Source: Lachnospiraceae bacterium UBA7598 (GTDB lineage: Bacteria > Bacillota > Clostridia > Lachnospirales > Lachnospiraceae). From it: a DNA stretch of 9,072 nt. The notes under the pieces are model-generated. The model did no database searches and was not told the origin of the DNA. It saw only the letters and a program-made list of their open reading frames with translations. Of the stretch, positions 1 to 6,817 are shown piece by piece. How positions within the stretch are numbered: position 1 is the first letter of the stretch; each line of letters opens with the position of its first letter. The stretch covers positions 1-9,072 of the forward strand of contig DLQV01000184.1 in the NCBI GenBank assembly GCA_002474415.1, given 5' to 3'. The position numbers and the translations under genes are program-made.

Positions 1-1052
1 ATTGCTTCTTTGCCTGAAGAAGTACGTACAAAGAAACTGTTTACGCTGTCTTTATAATCTACCAGTGTCAGTTTCTCCGGTGACCAGTCAATGTAAATAT
101 TGGTATTTTTATGCTTCGTCATATCTACGATATCTGCTACTACAGCACTTGCCGTTGGAAGCTTACCAGCTCCACTGCCGTAGAACATCGCATCGCCAAG
201 TACATTTCCATGTACAAAGATTCCGTTAAATACGCCATTTACTCCACAAAGCGGATGCTCTGCGCTGAGCATAAATGGTGCAACCATACAGCTATAGCTG
301 TTTCCAACTTTACGGCTGGAAGCCAGAAGCTTGATGGAACGATTCATAACTTTTGCATATTTAAAGTCATCGGCTGTAATCTTTGTAATTCCCTCGCAGT
401 GAATGTCTTCGAAATCTACCTGCTGGCCACATACCAGAGACGTTAAAATAGCAATCTTACGACACGGATCATGTCCCTCGATATCTGCTGTAGGATCTTT
501 CTCTGCGTACCCCTTTTCCTGTGCATCTTTGAGTACTTCGTCGAAATCCGCACCCTCCTCTGCCATTTTTGTCAGCATATAATTTGTAGTTCCGTTTAAA
601 ATACCTGTAATCTCTTCGATCTCATCCGCCGTCAGACACTTGTTTAATGGACGGATAATTGGGATTCCACCACCTACACTTGCCTCAAACTGAAAGTTTA
701 CATTGTGGTCACGTGCAATCTTGATCAGCTCGGCACCTTTTGCGGCAACGAGATTTTTATTGGATGTGGCAACCTGTTTTCCAGCCTCAAGCATAGCCTT
801 TACGAAGGTATATGCCGGTTCCACGCCTCCCATGGTTTCTACTACAATGCCAATCTCCGGATCGTTTACAATCGTCTGATAATCATGTACAATAGCATCT
901 TCCATCGGATCTCCCGGAAATTCCCTTAAATCGAGAATGTATTTTACATCGATTGGCTCTCCTGCACGCTTTGTAATCTTTTCACGGTTAATTCTTAATA
1001 CATCTACAACACCAGATCCAATGGTGCCATAGCCCATAACTGCAATCTTCAT
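1..1052 (-). CDS. hom: Homoserine dehydrogenase (C-terminus beyond the window)
   Basis: Reduces aspartate semialdehyde to homoserine with NAD(P)H in the cytoplasm, the branch point to threonine and methionine. Translating the minus strand from the ATG at 1052 gives 350 uninterrupted residues to the left edge. The N-terminus is a Rossmann fold with the dinucleotide-binding motif GYGTIGSG (residues 7-14). The family motif GILNGTTNYML lies at 150-160 and the catalytic block GYAEKDPTADIEG...RK at 181-199, where Lys199 matches the conserved catalytic lysine. Full-length relatives have about 400-440 residues, so 50-90 are missing; whether a C-terminal ACT domain is present cannot be seen. The start follows AGGGAG at 1061-1066, which lies inside the end of thrR; the gap to thrR is only 5 nt, so the two are surely co-transcribed and probably translationally coupled. 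No odd features in the visible part. Confidence 0.96.
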   Translation of the reverse strand, partial: MKIAVMGYGTIGSGVVDVLRINREKITKRAGEPIDVKYILDLREFPGDPMEDAIVHDYQTIVNDPEIGIVVETMGGVEPAYTFVKAMLEAGKQVATSNKNLVAAKGAELIKIARDHNVNFQFEASVGGGIPIIRPLNKCLTADEIEEITGILNGTTNYMLTKMAEEGADFDEVLKDAQEKGYAEKDPTADIEGHDPCRKIAILTSLVCGQQVDFEDIHCEGITKITADDFKYAKVMNRSIKLLASSRKVGNSYSCMVAPFMLSAEHPLCGVNGVFNGIFVHGNVLGDAMFYGSGAGKLPTASAVVADIVDMTKHKNTNIYIDWSPEKLTLVDYKDSVNSFFVRTSSGKEA

Positions 1053-1057
1053 TTTTC

Positions 1058-1501
1058 TTACTCCCTGGCTAATATTTTTGCATAATGAATCCCCTGCACA
1101 GATTCAATACTGTTTCTCATATCTTCCACATTGCCCGTTGCAGGGAACACATCAATACTGAGCGATAACGAAGCAATTCCATTGACCGGAACGCTCTGAT
1201 GGATCGTCAGGATGTTTGCATGAAATTCTGCAATAGTTTTCAACACCATCGATAACAGCCCCGGTTCATCATCCAGCTGAATCACCATATTGACTGTCTT
1301 TCCTTTTGCATTTTCATGATATGGAAATATATCATCCTTATATTTGTAGAAAGAGCTTCTGCTGATCTGCACCATCTCTGTGGCTTCCTGCACAGACTCC
1401 ACTTTGCCGGAATCCAGCAGCCGCTTCGCTTCCACGACTCTGAGCAATACCTCAGGCACGGCTTTTGCCCGCAATACGAAGAAAGATGTCTTCTCGCCCA
1501 T
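1058..1501 (-). CDS. thrR: ACT-domain regulator ThrR/PheB family (UPF0735)
   Basis: A 147-residue protein of the family known as PheB/YszB in Bacillus subtilis and later renamed ThrR, a DNA-binding regulator of threonine biosynthesis. Residues about 33-55 (SVQEATEMVQISRSSFYKYK) read as a helix-turn-helix, and residues about 70-146 form an ACT domain (VNMVIQLDDEPGLLSMVLKTI...), the fold that binds amino acids in many regulators. The frame is open upstream to 1543, but ATG 1501 is chosen because AAGGGAGG (1510-1517) sits 8 nt before it and because 147 residues is the usual family length. It is the first gene of a two-gene unit with hom, which fits feedback control of homoserine synthesis. The old label chorismate mutase for this family is not supported by anything visible here. 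Regulatory function is inferred from the family and neighbourhood; the effector could be threonine. Confidence 0.93.
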   Translation of the reverse strand: MGEKTSFFVLRAKAVPEVLLRVVEAKRLLDSGKVESVQEATEMVQISRSSFYKYKDDIFPYHENAKGKTVNMVIQLDDEPGLLSMVLKTIAEFHANILTIHQSVPVNGIASLSLSIDVFPATGNVEDMRNSIESVQGIHYAKILARE

Positions 1502-1509
1502 CTTGATTT

Positions 1510-1517
1510 CCTCCCTT
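1510..1517 (-). promoter_or_regulatory. Ribosome binding site deciding the thrR start
   Basis: AAGGGAGG on the minus strand, 8 nt before ATG 1501. It selects this ATG over an in-frame upstream start at 1543, which has no comparable site and would add 14 residues absent from the family. Confidence 0.85.
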
Positions 1518-1552
1518 ATGTATTGTCTGTCTACGACCGACACTTGTGCTCA

Positions 1553-1590
1553 CTTGAAAGATTCTACCATAAGAACGTCAATCTTGCAAG
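1553..1590. promoter_or_regulatory. Candidate operator: inverted repeat over the thrR-hom promoter
   Basis: CTTGAAAGATT (1553-1563) and AATCTTGCAAG (1580-1590) are reverse complements at 10 of 11 positions, separated by 16 nt. One arm covers the -35 and the other covers part of the -10 and the expected transcription start, so a bound protein would block RNA polymerase. A 10-nt spaced direct repeat of CACTTG (1541-1546 and 1551-1556) lies beside it. The repeats are seen directly; operator function and ThrR as the ligand are inference. Confidence 0.45.
1561..1589 (-). promoter_or_regulatory. Sigma-A type promoter of thrR-hom
   Basis: On the minus strand, -35 TTGCAA (1584-1589) is separated by exactly 17 nt from -10 TAGAAT (1561-1566), and the -10 is preceded by TGG, giving an extended -10 (TGnTAGAAT). 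The predicted start of transcription is near 1554, leaving a leader of about 50 nt before thrR. The leader shows no T-box, leader peptide or terminator-like structure, so control is more likely by a repressor at the promoter. Confidence 0.7.
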
Positions 1591-1614
1591 AGGGTTCGGG
1601 CATCTGCCCTGTTT

Positions 1615-2859
1615 TTATGCTCTTGGTTTGCCACAATTCGAGCAGAAATTTCCATCGTTAACCTGTCCACAGCTGCAGGTCCACTCGGTTTTTGGTGCCG
1701 GTTTACCACAATTCGAGCAGAATTTTCCCTGATTCTGCTGTCCACACGCACAGGTCCAACTTGCTGATGCCTGCGGTGCCTGCGGTGCCTCCTGCCCAGC
1801 AGGAGGTATCGCCCCCGACATCGCCCCTGACATCGTCCCTGATGCAGCTCCAGCTCCGGCACCTCCATTCATCATCTGCATCTGCTGCAAATTTACGTTC
1901 GATGCAGCTCCCATCATACCACCGGATATATTAGAAGCCATTCCCATGCCCATAAAGCCGGCCATTGATCCATTGGAATTGCTTCCCGCTGCCTCAAGTC
2001 CTCGGGCCACAGCACCCTGCACGTATCCTTCCCGGACCGTCGGATCGGAAAGCATGGCTCCCTCGTTTCTCATATTCAGCAGTTTCTGCGATTCCTCACT
2101 GTAAGAAACCGTCATACCTACCGCCTGGATTTCCATACCACGGGTCTGGTTCCATTCCTCATCCAGAACCGATGACATATACTTTCCAAGTTCTCTTGCT
2201 TTGCTCGAAACAAAAGAAATACGGAAGCCATCTGCGGACATCTGGTTTACGGATGACTGCAACGCCTCTAGGAATTCAGACAGATACTGTTCATTGATTT
2301 CATCAATCTCCACATGGTCCTTGTTCTTCGGAACTGCTTCCGCATAAAATTTGAGCGGATCCACGATTTTAATGGAATACGTACCATGTGCACGTAAAAA
2401 CAGTTCTGCATTGTAGAAAGAATCAAAATAATTGATCGGTTGTCTTGTTCCAAATTTAATGCCCTTGATTTCCTGCAGATTGATAAAAAACACCTGCTGT
2501 TTCTGTGGGGTCTGTCCACCGAAACGGAAACGGTCAAACGATTCTTTAATGGAATCTCCCAGCTGTCCATTGAGCAGTGACGGCATGGAAGAATGGTCTA
2601 CTTTGTAGTATCCCGGTTCTGCCGTATAATCTACAATCTTTCCTCCATCCACCAGCATCATAAACTGGTTGTCATAAACATGGATCATAGAGCCATTTGA
2701 CACAACATTGTCAGTTCCTTTTTTATTTTCCCCCCGGCGGATCAGTGTGCCTTTTGTAAAGACGGTCTGATCCCCCATATTATCTGCCTCAAAGACCTCC
2801 AGCCACTGATCCGCAAATGCTCCTCCAATGGCCTGTGTTACTGCCTTTATAATTCCCAT
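1615..2859 (-). CDS. SPFH-domain (virion-core-like, YdjI-type) protein with two C-terminal zinc ribbons
   Basis: A 414-residue protein. Residues about 1-290 resemble the SPFH/virion-core family represented by B. subtilis YdjI, which is thought to act as a membrane-associated scaffold in envelope stress; it starts MGIIKAVTQAIGGAFADQWLE and has the family feature of a long beta-rich body followed by helices (EINEQYLSEFLEALQSSVNQM). There is no signal peptide or obvious transmembrane segment. Residues about 290-367 are a low-complexity Gly/Met/Ala/Ser/Pro/Gln linker. Two zinc ribbons follow, each CxC-x8-CxxC: Cys370/372/381/384 and Cys395/397/406/409. ATG 2859 has a strong AGGAGGAG site at 2863-2870. 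It lies 34 nt after prfB with no terminator between, so it is probably the last gene of the operon. Unlike B. subtilis ydjFGHI, no PspA-like or YdjG/YdjH-like partner is adjacent. Family is confident; cellular role is inferred. Confidence 0.88.
   Translation of the reverse strand: MGIIKAVTQAIGGAFADQWLEVFEADNMGDQTVFTKGTLIRRGENKKGTDNVVSNGSMIHVYDNQFMMLVDGGKIVDYTAEPGYYKVDHSSMPSLLNGQLGDSIKESFDRFRFGGQTPQKQQVFFINLQEIKGIKFGTRQPINYFDSFYNAELFLRAHGTYSIKIVDPLKFYAEAVPKNKDHVEIDEINEQYLSEFLEALQSSVNQMSADGFRISFVSSKARELGKYMSSVLDEEWNQTRGMEIQAVGMTVSYSEESQKLLNMRNEGAMLSDPTVREGYVQGAVARGLEAAGSNSNGSMAGFMGMGMASNISGGMMGAASNVNLQQMQMMNGGAGAGAASGTMSGAMSGAIPPAGQEAPQAPQASASWTCACGQQNQGKFCSNCGKPAPKTEWTCSCGQVNDGNFCSNCGKPRA
1624..1758 (-). 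repeat. Tandem duplication encoding the two zinc ribbons
   Basis: Two copies, 1699-1758 and 1624-1683, offset by 75 bp (25 codons), encode WTC-x-CGQ...FCSNCGKP twice. The copies share the stretch CCACAATTCGAGCAGAA on the plus strand, so conservation extends to the DNA, pointing to a local duplication that has since diverged. Confidence 0.8.
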
Positions 2860-2893
2860 ACGCTCCTCCTTATTGCTTTTTGTTATTTTCTAT

Positions 2894-4031
2894 TTATACA
2901 TCGTCGCTGTCCATATTTTTCGGACAGCCAAGACTCTGCCATTTCAGATATCCATTGATAAACGGATCAATATTTCCATCCATCACGGCATCCACATTTC
3001 CGCTTTCCACACCGGTTCTATGATCCTTGACCATAGTATACGGCTGCATCACATAAGACCGGATCTGGTTTCCCCAGCCGATATCCGTCACTTCTCCACG
3101 GATTCCTGCCGCTTTCGCCGCATTTTCTTCCTGTTTGAGAAGATACAGCTTGGCTTTGAGCATCTGCATTGCCTTATCCTTGTTCATATGCTGTGAGCGC
3201 TCGTTCTGACACTGTACCACAATTCCGGTCGGAAAATGTGTGATACGGATAGCTGAAGATGTCTTGTTGATATGCTGTCCTCCGGCACCACTGGAACGGA
3301 AGGTATCAATACGAATGTCCTCATCCCGGATTTCCACATCGACATCTTCGGCAATTTCCGGCATAACATCACAGGATACAAAAGATGTCTGTCTTTTTCC
3401 CGCTGCATTAAACGGTGAAATACGTACCAGCCGGTGCACACCTTTTTCTGATTTCAGATATCCATAAGCATTTTCCCCGTTTACCTGGAACGTAATTGAT
3501 TTGATACCGGCCTCTTCTCCATCCAGAGAATCAAGAACCTCCACTGAAAAGCCCTTTTTGTCAGCCCAACGGGTATACATACGATAGAGCATGGATGCCC
3601 AGTCACAGGACTCCGTGCCTCCCGCTCCTGCATGCAGGGAAACAATTGCATTATTTCTGTCATATTCTCCTGACAGCAGTGTTTTCATACGGATGTTCTC
3701 GTAGGTACTGATAAAATCTTTCATCATCTGATCGATCTCCGGGATCAGTTCCGGATCATTTTCCTCATATCCCATTTCGATCATGGTCTCAATATCTTCA
3801 TATTGCGTAGACAATGCCGCATACGTTGCCACATCATCTTTTAAGCTTTTGACTTCTTTCATCTTGTTCTGGGAAACTTCCGGATCATTCCAGAAATCTG
3901 GTGCCTCCATTTCCCGTTCCAATTCCTGAATCCGCTGTTCTTTGCCAGCTAAGTCAAAGTGAATCCCTCACTTCCTGCAGTGGAGCCTTGTAGCTTTGCA
4001 GCTGGCTCTTAAAATTATCCAATTCTACCAC
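2894..4031 (-). CDS. prfB: Peptide chain release factor 2, expressed by programmed +1 frameshift
   Basis: Recognises UAA and UGA in the ribosomal A site and triggers peptide release. Translation starts at GTG 4031 after AGAGGTGA (4036-4043). Codons 1-25 (MVELDNFKSQ...RDSL) end at CTT, and codon 26 is an in-frame TGA (3954-3956). Shifting +1 over CTT-T continues as DLAGKEQRIQELEREMEAPDFW to the TAA at 2894-2896, giving 378 residues. In this numbering the codon-recognition tripeptide SPF is at 205-207 and the catalytic GGQ at 250-252, the same numbers as in E. coli RF2; residue 246 is serine. The 25-codon zero frame and the main frame do not read through without the shift, so automated callers may start it at TTG 3922 and lose 36 residues. 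The upstream vanZ stop TGA is part of the prfB ribosome binding site, suggesting coupling. Confidence 0.97.
3953..3968 (-). promoter_or_regulatory. prfB +1 frameshift site
   Basis: The slippery element CTT-TGA-C (3953-3959) is preceded, after 4 nt, by the internal Shine-Dalgarno-like AGGGA (3964-3968). This is the classic RF2 autoregulation site: low RF2 makes the ribosome pause at the TGA and slip forward. The stimulator is slightly weaker and one base further away than the E. coli AGGGGG. Confidence 0.95.
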
Positions 4032-4035
4032 AGAA

Positions 4036-4043
4036 TCACCTCT
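4036..4043 (-). promoter_or_regulatory. Ribosome binding site deciding the prfB GTG start
   Basis: AGAGGTGA on the minus strand ends 4 nt before GTG 4031 and includes the TGA stop of vanZ. No ATG is better placed, and starting here yields the expected N-terminus and a TGA at codon 26. Confidence 0.8.
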
Positions 4044-4527
4044 TTCTATTTGTTCTTTCAGATTTATGATAATATAAAATAATGTGAATAGCAAGCAATG
4101 CAAGAAAAGCACCTGCAGAATCGATCAGCACATCCGTCACTCTTCCCGCTCTCCCTGGTACAAACAATTGATGAAATTCATCCGTTGCCGCATAGACTGC
4201 CGTCATGCCAAGTGCCACACATCCCCGTTTCTTTTTCCTGTCAAATGCCGTCAATGCCTGAAATATCAGAAGCGCAAGAACCCCATATTCACTCATATGT
4301 GCAGCCTTCCGCACTGGATATTCGATTTTCTGTGCCATCCGCTTCAGTTCCTGCCCGGAATGTTCCAGTCCAAACACCTGATTCCACATCTTAACAATCC
4401 GGTAACTCACATGCCCGCTGATTTCCGAAGACTCCGTATCCGGCTGTGCGGAAAACGTAAAAATAACCACAGCCCATACAACAATCAATACAATGCTGGC
4501 AATTCTCCATACATATTTTCTTTTCAT
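4036..4527 (-). CDS. VanZ-family membrane protein
   Basis: A 163-residue integral membrane protein of the VanZ-like family (PF04892 type). The N-terminal hydrophobic segment at about 8-27 ends in the family motif FSAQ (25-28). The conserved RKAAHMSEYGVLALLI (73-88) and ATDEFHQLFVPGRAGRVTD (114-132) follow, then a last hydrophobic helix at about 136-153 and a basic tail SERTNRKR. About four membrane helices are expected. VanZ itself gives low-level teicoplanin resistance, but most chromosomal family members have no known role and nothing here indicates a van cluster. ATG 4527 follows an AAAGGG site; the gap to the protease gene is 9 nt and to prfB 4 nt, so it is an inner gene of the operon. 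A role at the cell envelope is an inference from the FtsEX/protease neighbours. Confidence 0.9.
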   Translation of the reverse strand: MKRKYVWRIASIVLIVVWAVVIFTFSAQPDTESSEISGHVSYRIVKMWNQVFGLEHSGQELKRMAQKIEYPVRKAAHMSEYGVLALLIFQALTAFDRKKKRGCVALGMTAVYAATDEFHQLFVPGRAGRVTDVLIDSAGAFLALLAIHIILYYHKSERTNRKR

Positions 4528-4536
4528 TGATACCCT

Positions 4537-5826
4537 TTAATTAATTTTTTCCTTCACAACAGAAATTGCTTTCTGTAACTGATTATCGTACTTCATATCA
4601 TAACTTTTATCTTCCGGACCACTGTATTTATACTCCAGTTTGATATCCGGCTGAATGCCTTTTCCATGAATATAATGGCCTTTTGGCGTATAATATTTTG
4701 CAGTCGTAATTTTAATGGCATCTCCATTTTCCAGTGGAAATACCGTCTGCACAATTCCCTTGCCAAACGTTTTTGTTCCAATCAATGTTCCATAATCATA
4801 ATCCTTGATTGCTCCGGCAAAGATTTCTGATGCACTGGCACTGTCTCCGTTGACTAAAACTGCCATCGGATAATGAATGCAGGAAGCATCGGATGTATAG
4901 GTTTCCTTTTTTCCATATTTATCTTCGGTATACACGACAGTTCCCTTTGGAAGAATCTGGTCTAAAATATCTACAACAGAAGTAACCAGTCCACCCGGAT
5001 TACTCCGCACGTCCACAATCAGGCCTTTCATATTTTTCTTTTCCAGCGCTGCAAGTGCCTTTTTAAACTGTTTGGCCGTATTGCTCTGGAACTCACTGAT
5101 CTGTATGTAACCGATTCCATCGGAAAGCATCTGTGAATCCACACTTGGAATATCTACGTTTTTGCGTTCCACATCAAATTCAAGATTCTCCCCGGTCTGT
5201 GAACGATAAACTTTCAAGTGTACTTTTGTTCCCTCTTCTCCCCGTATCTTTTTTACAAGATTGGAAAGTTCCATGCTGGTCGCTTCATATTTATCCACAG
5301 AAAGAATTTCGTCTCCGTTTTTCAGTCCTGCTTTTTCCGCCGGTGTTCCTTCATACACTTTGACAATTGTCACTGCCATGGTTTTGGCATTCTGTGAAAG
5401 AGCCGCCCCGATTCCATAATAATTTCCGTTGGTCGATGTCTGCAGATCTTTGTACTCATCCGCTGTATAGTAAACAGAATACGGATCTCCTAACCCACTT
5501 AAGGTTCCTTTATAAATCGCGTTCCGGATATCCTTTTCTTTATAGGAGTCATTGTAATACAAATCAATATAGGACAACAGCTCATCTACCTTTTTGATAG
5601 CCGTCTGGTCAAGCACCTGATCTTTTGCTGTCTGCTTGACTCCCTGTGGTCCAAATATAAGATAATTATTTGTCGTATTTGTATACACATGGATTCCAAC
5701 CCCTGCACCGATTCCGGTAATCAGCAATCCTAAAACCAGACCAATGATCACTCCATTTCGAAATCCACGCGGGCTCTTTTTTTCTCCCTGCTCCGTTCTC
5801 ATTACTTCTTCTTGTTCTTCCTGCAT
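4537..5826 (-). CDS. Membrane-anchored S41 C-terminal processing peptidase (CtpA/CtpB type)
   Basis: A serine protease that trims or degrades extracytoplasmic substrates. Counting from the upstream ATG at 5838 (433 residues), a charged cytoplasmic tail is followed by a transmembrane anchor at about 29-50, a PDZ domain at about 135-215 (YYGIGAAL...EGTPAEKAGLKNGDEILSV), and the S41 core to about 400. The catalytic dyad is Ser335 in GDSASASE and Lys360 in TFGKG, 25 residues apart, with Gln364 completing the arrangement known from B. subtilis CtpB. The start is placed at the second ATG, 5826 (429 residues), because GGAGGT (5831-5836) precedes it; ATG 5838 with AAGGA is the alternative. It follows ftsX across 85 nt holding two hairpins and precedes vanZ by 9 nt. 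A ctp gene next to ftsEX is also the B. subtilis arrangement. Whether it acts in sporulation signalling, as CtpB does, cannot be told from this window. Confidence 0.94.
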   Translation of the reverse strand: MQEEQEEVMRTEQGEKKSPRGFRNGVIIGLVLGLLITGIGAGVGIHVYTNTTNNYLIFGPQGVKQTAKDQVLDQTAIKKVDELLSYIDLYYNDSYKEKDIRNAIYKGTLSGLGDPYSVYYTADEYKDLQTSTNGNYYGIGAALSQNAKTMAVTIVKVYEGTPAEKAGLKNGDEILSVDKYEATSMELSNLVKKIRGEEGTKVHLKVYRSQTGENLEFDVERKNVDIPSVDSQMLSDGIGYIQISEFQSNTAKQFKKALAALEKKNMKGLIVDVRSNPGGLVTSVVDILDQILPKGTVVYTEDKYGKKETYTSDASCIHYPMAVLVNGDSASASEIFAGAIKDYDYGTLIGTKTFGKGIVQTVFPLENGDAIKITTAKYYTPKGHYIHGKGIQPDIKLEYKYSGPEDKSYDMKYDNQLQKAISVVKEKIN

Positions 5827-5830
5827 TCTG

Positions 5831-5836
5831 ACCTCC
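5831..5836 (-). promoter_or_regulatory. Ribosome binding site favouring the second ATG of the protease gene
   Basis: GGAGGT on the minus strand, 4 nt before ATG 5826. The first ATG (5838) overlaps this motif and has only AAGGA upstream. The two possible starts differ by four residues. Confidence 0.6.
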
Positions 5837-5854
5837 ATAATTTTCCTTATAAAT

Positions 5855-5886
5855 CAAGAAGCCACACCTTACAGCATGGCTTCTTG
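5855..5886 (-). other. Stem-loop in the ftsX-protease gap
   Basis: CAAGAAGCCA pairs perfectly with TGGCTTCTTG, and the stem extends through two G-U pairs and a closing C-G to 13 bp with a 6-nt loop (TGTAAG). What follows on the minus strand is ATTTATAAGG, so there is no proper T-tract; it may be a weak attenuator, an RNA processing or stability element, or a leaky terminator that lowers expression of the downstream genes. Confidence 0.6.
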
Positions 5887-5900
5887 TCATTTTATGACAA
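5884..5900 (-). other. Short hairpin overlapping the ftsX-protease stem-loop
   Basis: TTGTCAT-AAA-ATGACAA is a perfect 7-bp palindrome with a 3-nt loop, just after the ftsX stop codon. Its last three bases are also the first of the larger stem (5855-5886), so the bases at the junction can pair in only one of the two at a time. Confidence 0.5.
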
Positions 5901-5911
5901 CAACAAAAATA

Positions 5912-6817
5912 TTATACTTTTAAATGTTTGCGGATTGTCATCTGACTGCCGATAAATCCAATACCGGCTCCTAATATAACGCCCACCGGAATCAACGTCT
6001 GAAAAACAACTTTTACCGGTTCAAACACGATCATGGATCCAATAAAATTGAATTTTGCCGCAATGTAAACGATAATCTTCTGGTACATAAAATACAGTAT
6101 CGCAAGCGGAATTGCTGCGCCAATCAATCCAATGACAATTCCTTCTACAATAAAAGGTGCACGGACAAGGAAATCCGTTGCTCCGATCAGTTTCATAATG
6201 GCAATTTCTTCCTTCCGGACCGAAATACCAACAGTTACCGTATTGCTGATCAAGAATACGGCTACACAGAGCAGAATCAGAATAATTCCTCCGGAAACAT
6301 ATCCCAGCAGCTTATTAAAATCTGTCAGTGTATTTGCCACCTGCGCAGATTCTTTTACCTCACGCACCCCGGTAAGCCCCTTGATATATGTCACAAGAGA
6401 ATCCTGCATGGAAACATCGTTCAGATATACCTGGTAATGTGCAGAATTTGCAAGCGGATTGTCTGTAAATCCATCTGCAAGTTCCTCTTTTCCCTGAAAG
6501 TATACTTTTTTATATTCCTTCCATGCTTCGTCCGCAGACACATACTCGTTCTTGCTGACCTCGGCACGTTTGTTAATCTTTTCTCCAATATCACGGATCT
6601 GTGCATCTGTCGCATCATTTTCAAAGAATACCGTAATCGATACGCCTTCCTCAATAGAGTGTACCGTTGCACTGAAATTGGTAACAATAATATAAAACAG
6701 ACCGAACATAAAAATGCAGGCTGCCATGGTTGCCACGGAAGCAAGCGAAAACATCTTATTTCGGAATATGTTTTTCAATCCCTGTTTGATCGAATAAAAA
6801 AAGGTATTAATTCTCAT
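5912..6817 (-). CDS. ftsX: Cell division ABC transporter permease-like protein FtsX
   Basis: Membrane partner of FtsE; the FtsEX complex does not transport but transmits ATP hydrolysis to activate peptidoglycan hydrolases outside the membrane. From ATG 6817 the protein has 301 residues: a cytoplasmic start ([21 protein letters not shown]), TM1 at about 22-46, a large extracellular domain at about 47-172, then TM2 (173-196), TM3 (221-246) and TM4 (268-292). The conserved cytoplasmic loop RKEEIAIMKLIGAT lies at 201-214. The frame is open to 6850, but ATG 6817 matches the family N-terminus and has GGAAGGTGG about 8 nt upstream inside ftsE. It overlaps the end of ftsE by 11 nt, typical of translational coupling of the two subunits. 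No hydrolase gene of the CwlO, PcsB or M23 type follows, so its target must be encoded elsewhere. Confidence 0.96.
   Translation of the reverse strand: MRINTFFYSIKQGLKNIFRNKMFSLASVATMAACIFMFGLFYIIVTNFSATVHSIEEGVSITVFFENDATDAQIRDIGEKINKRAEVSKNEYVSADEAWKEYKKVYFQGKEELADGFTDNPLANSAHYQVYLNDVSMQDSLVTYIKGLTGVREVKESAQVANTLTDFNKLLGYVSGGIILILLCVAVFLISNTVTVGISVRKEEIAIMKLIGATDFLVRAPFIVEGIVIGLIGAAIPLAILYFMYQKIIVYIAAKFNFIGSMIVFEPVKVVFQTLIPVGVILGAGIGFIGSQMTIRKHLKV

Noticed and set aside
1502..1553. T-box riboswitch or leader-peptide attenuator ahead of thrR-hom
   Set aside because: The leader is only about 50 nt and lacks a T-box sequence, a terminator stem and a leader ORF.
1597..1616. Possible terminator after the SPFH gene (GGGC-ATCT-GCCC)
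   Set aside because: The stem is only 4 bp, and the T-run is on the plus-strand side while the gene is on the minus strand. No convincing terminator for this operon is visible before the thrR promoter.
1316..1732. Plus-strand open frames of 75-150 codons throughout the window (for example 1316-1732 and 4084-4530)
   Set aside because: All are antisense to confident minus-strand genes, show no family motifs and have biased, low-complexity-like composition expected of shadow frames.
4036..4527. Glycopeptide resistance gene vanZ
   Set aside because: No vanA/vanH/vanX/vanRS-like genes are present; chromosomal VanZ-domain proteins are common, and the resistance label would not be justified.
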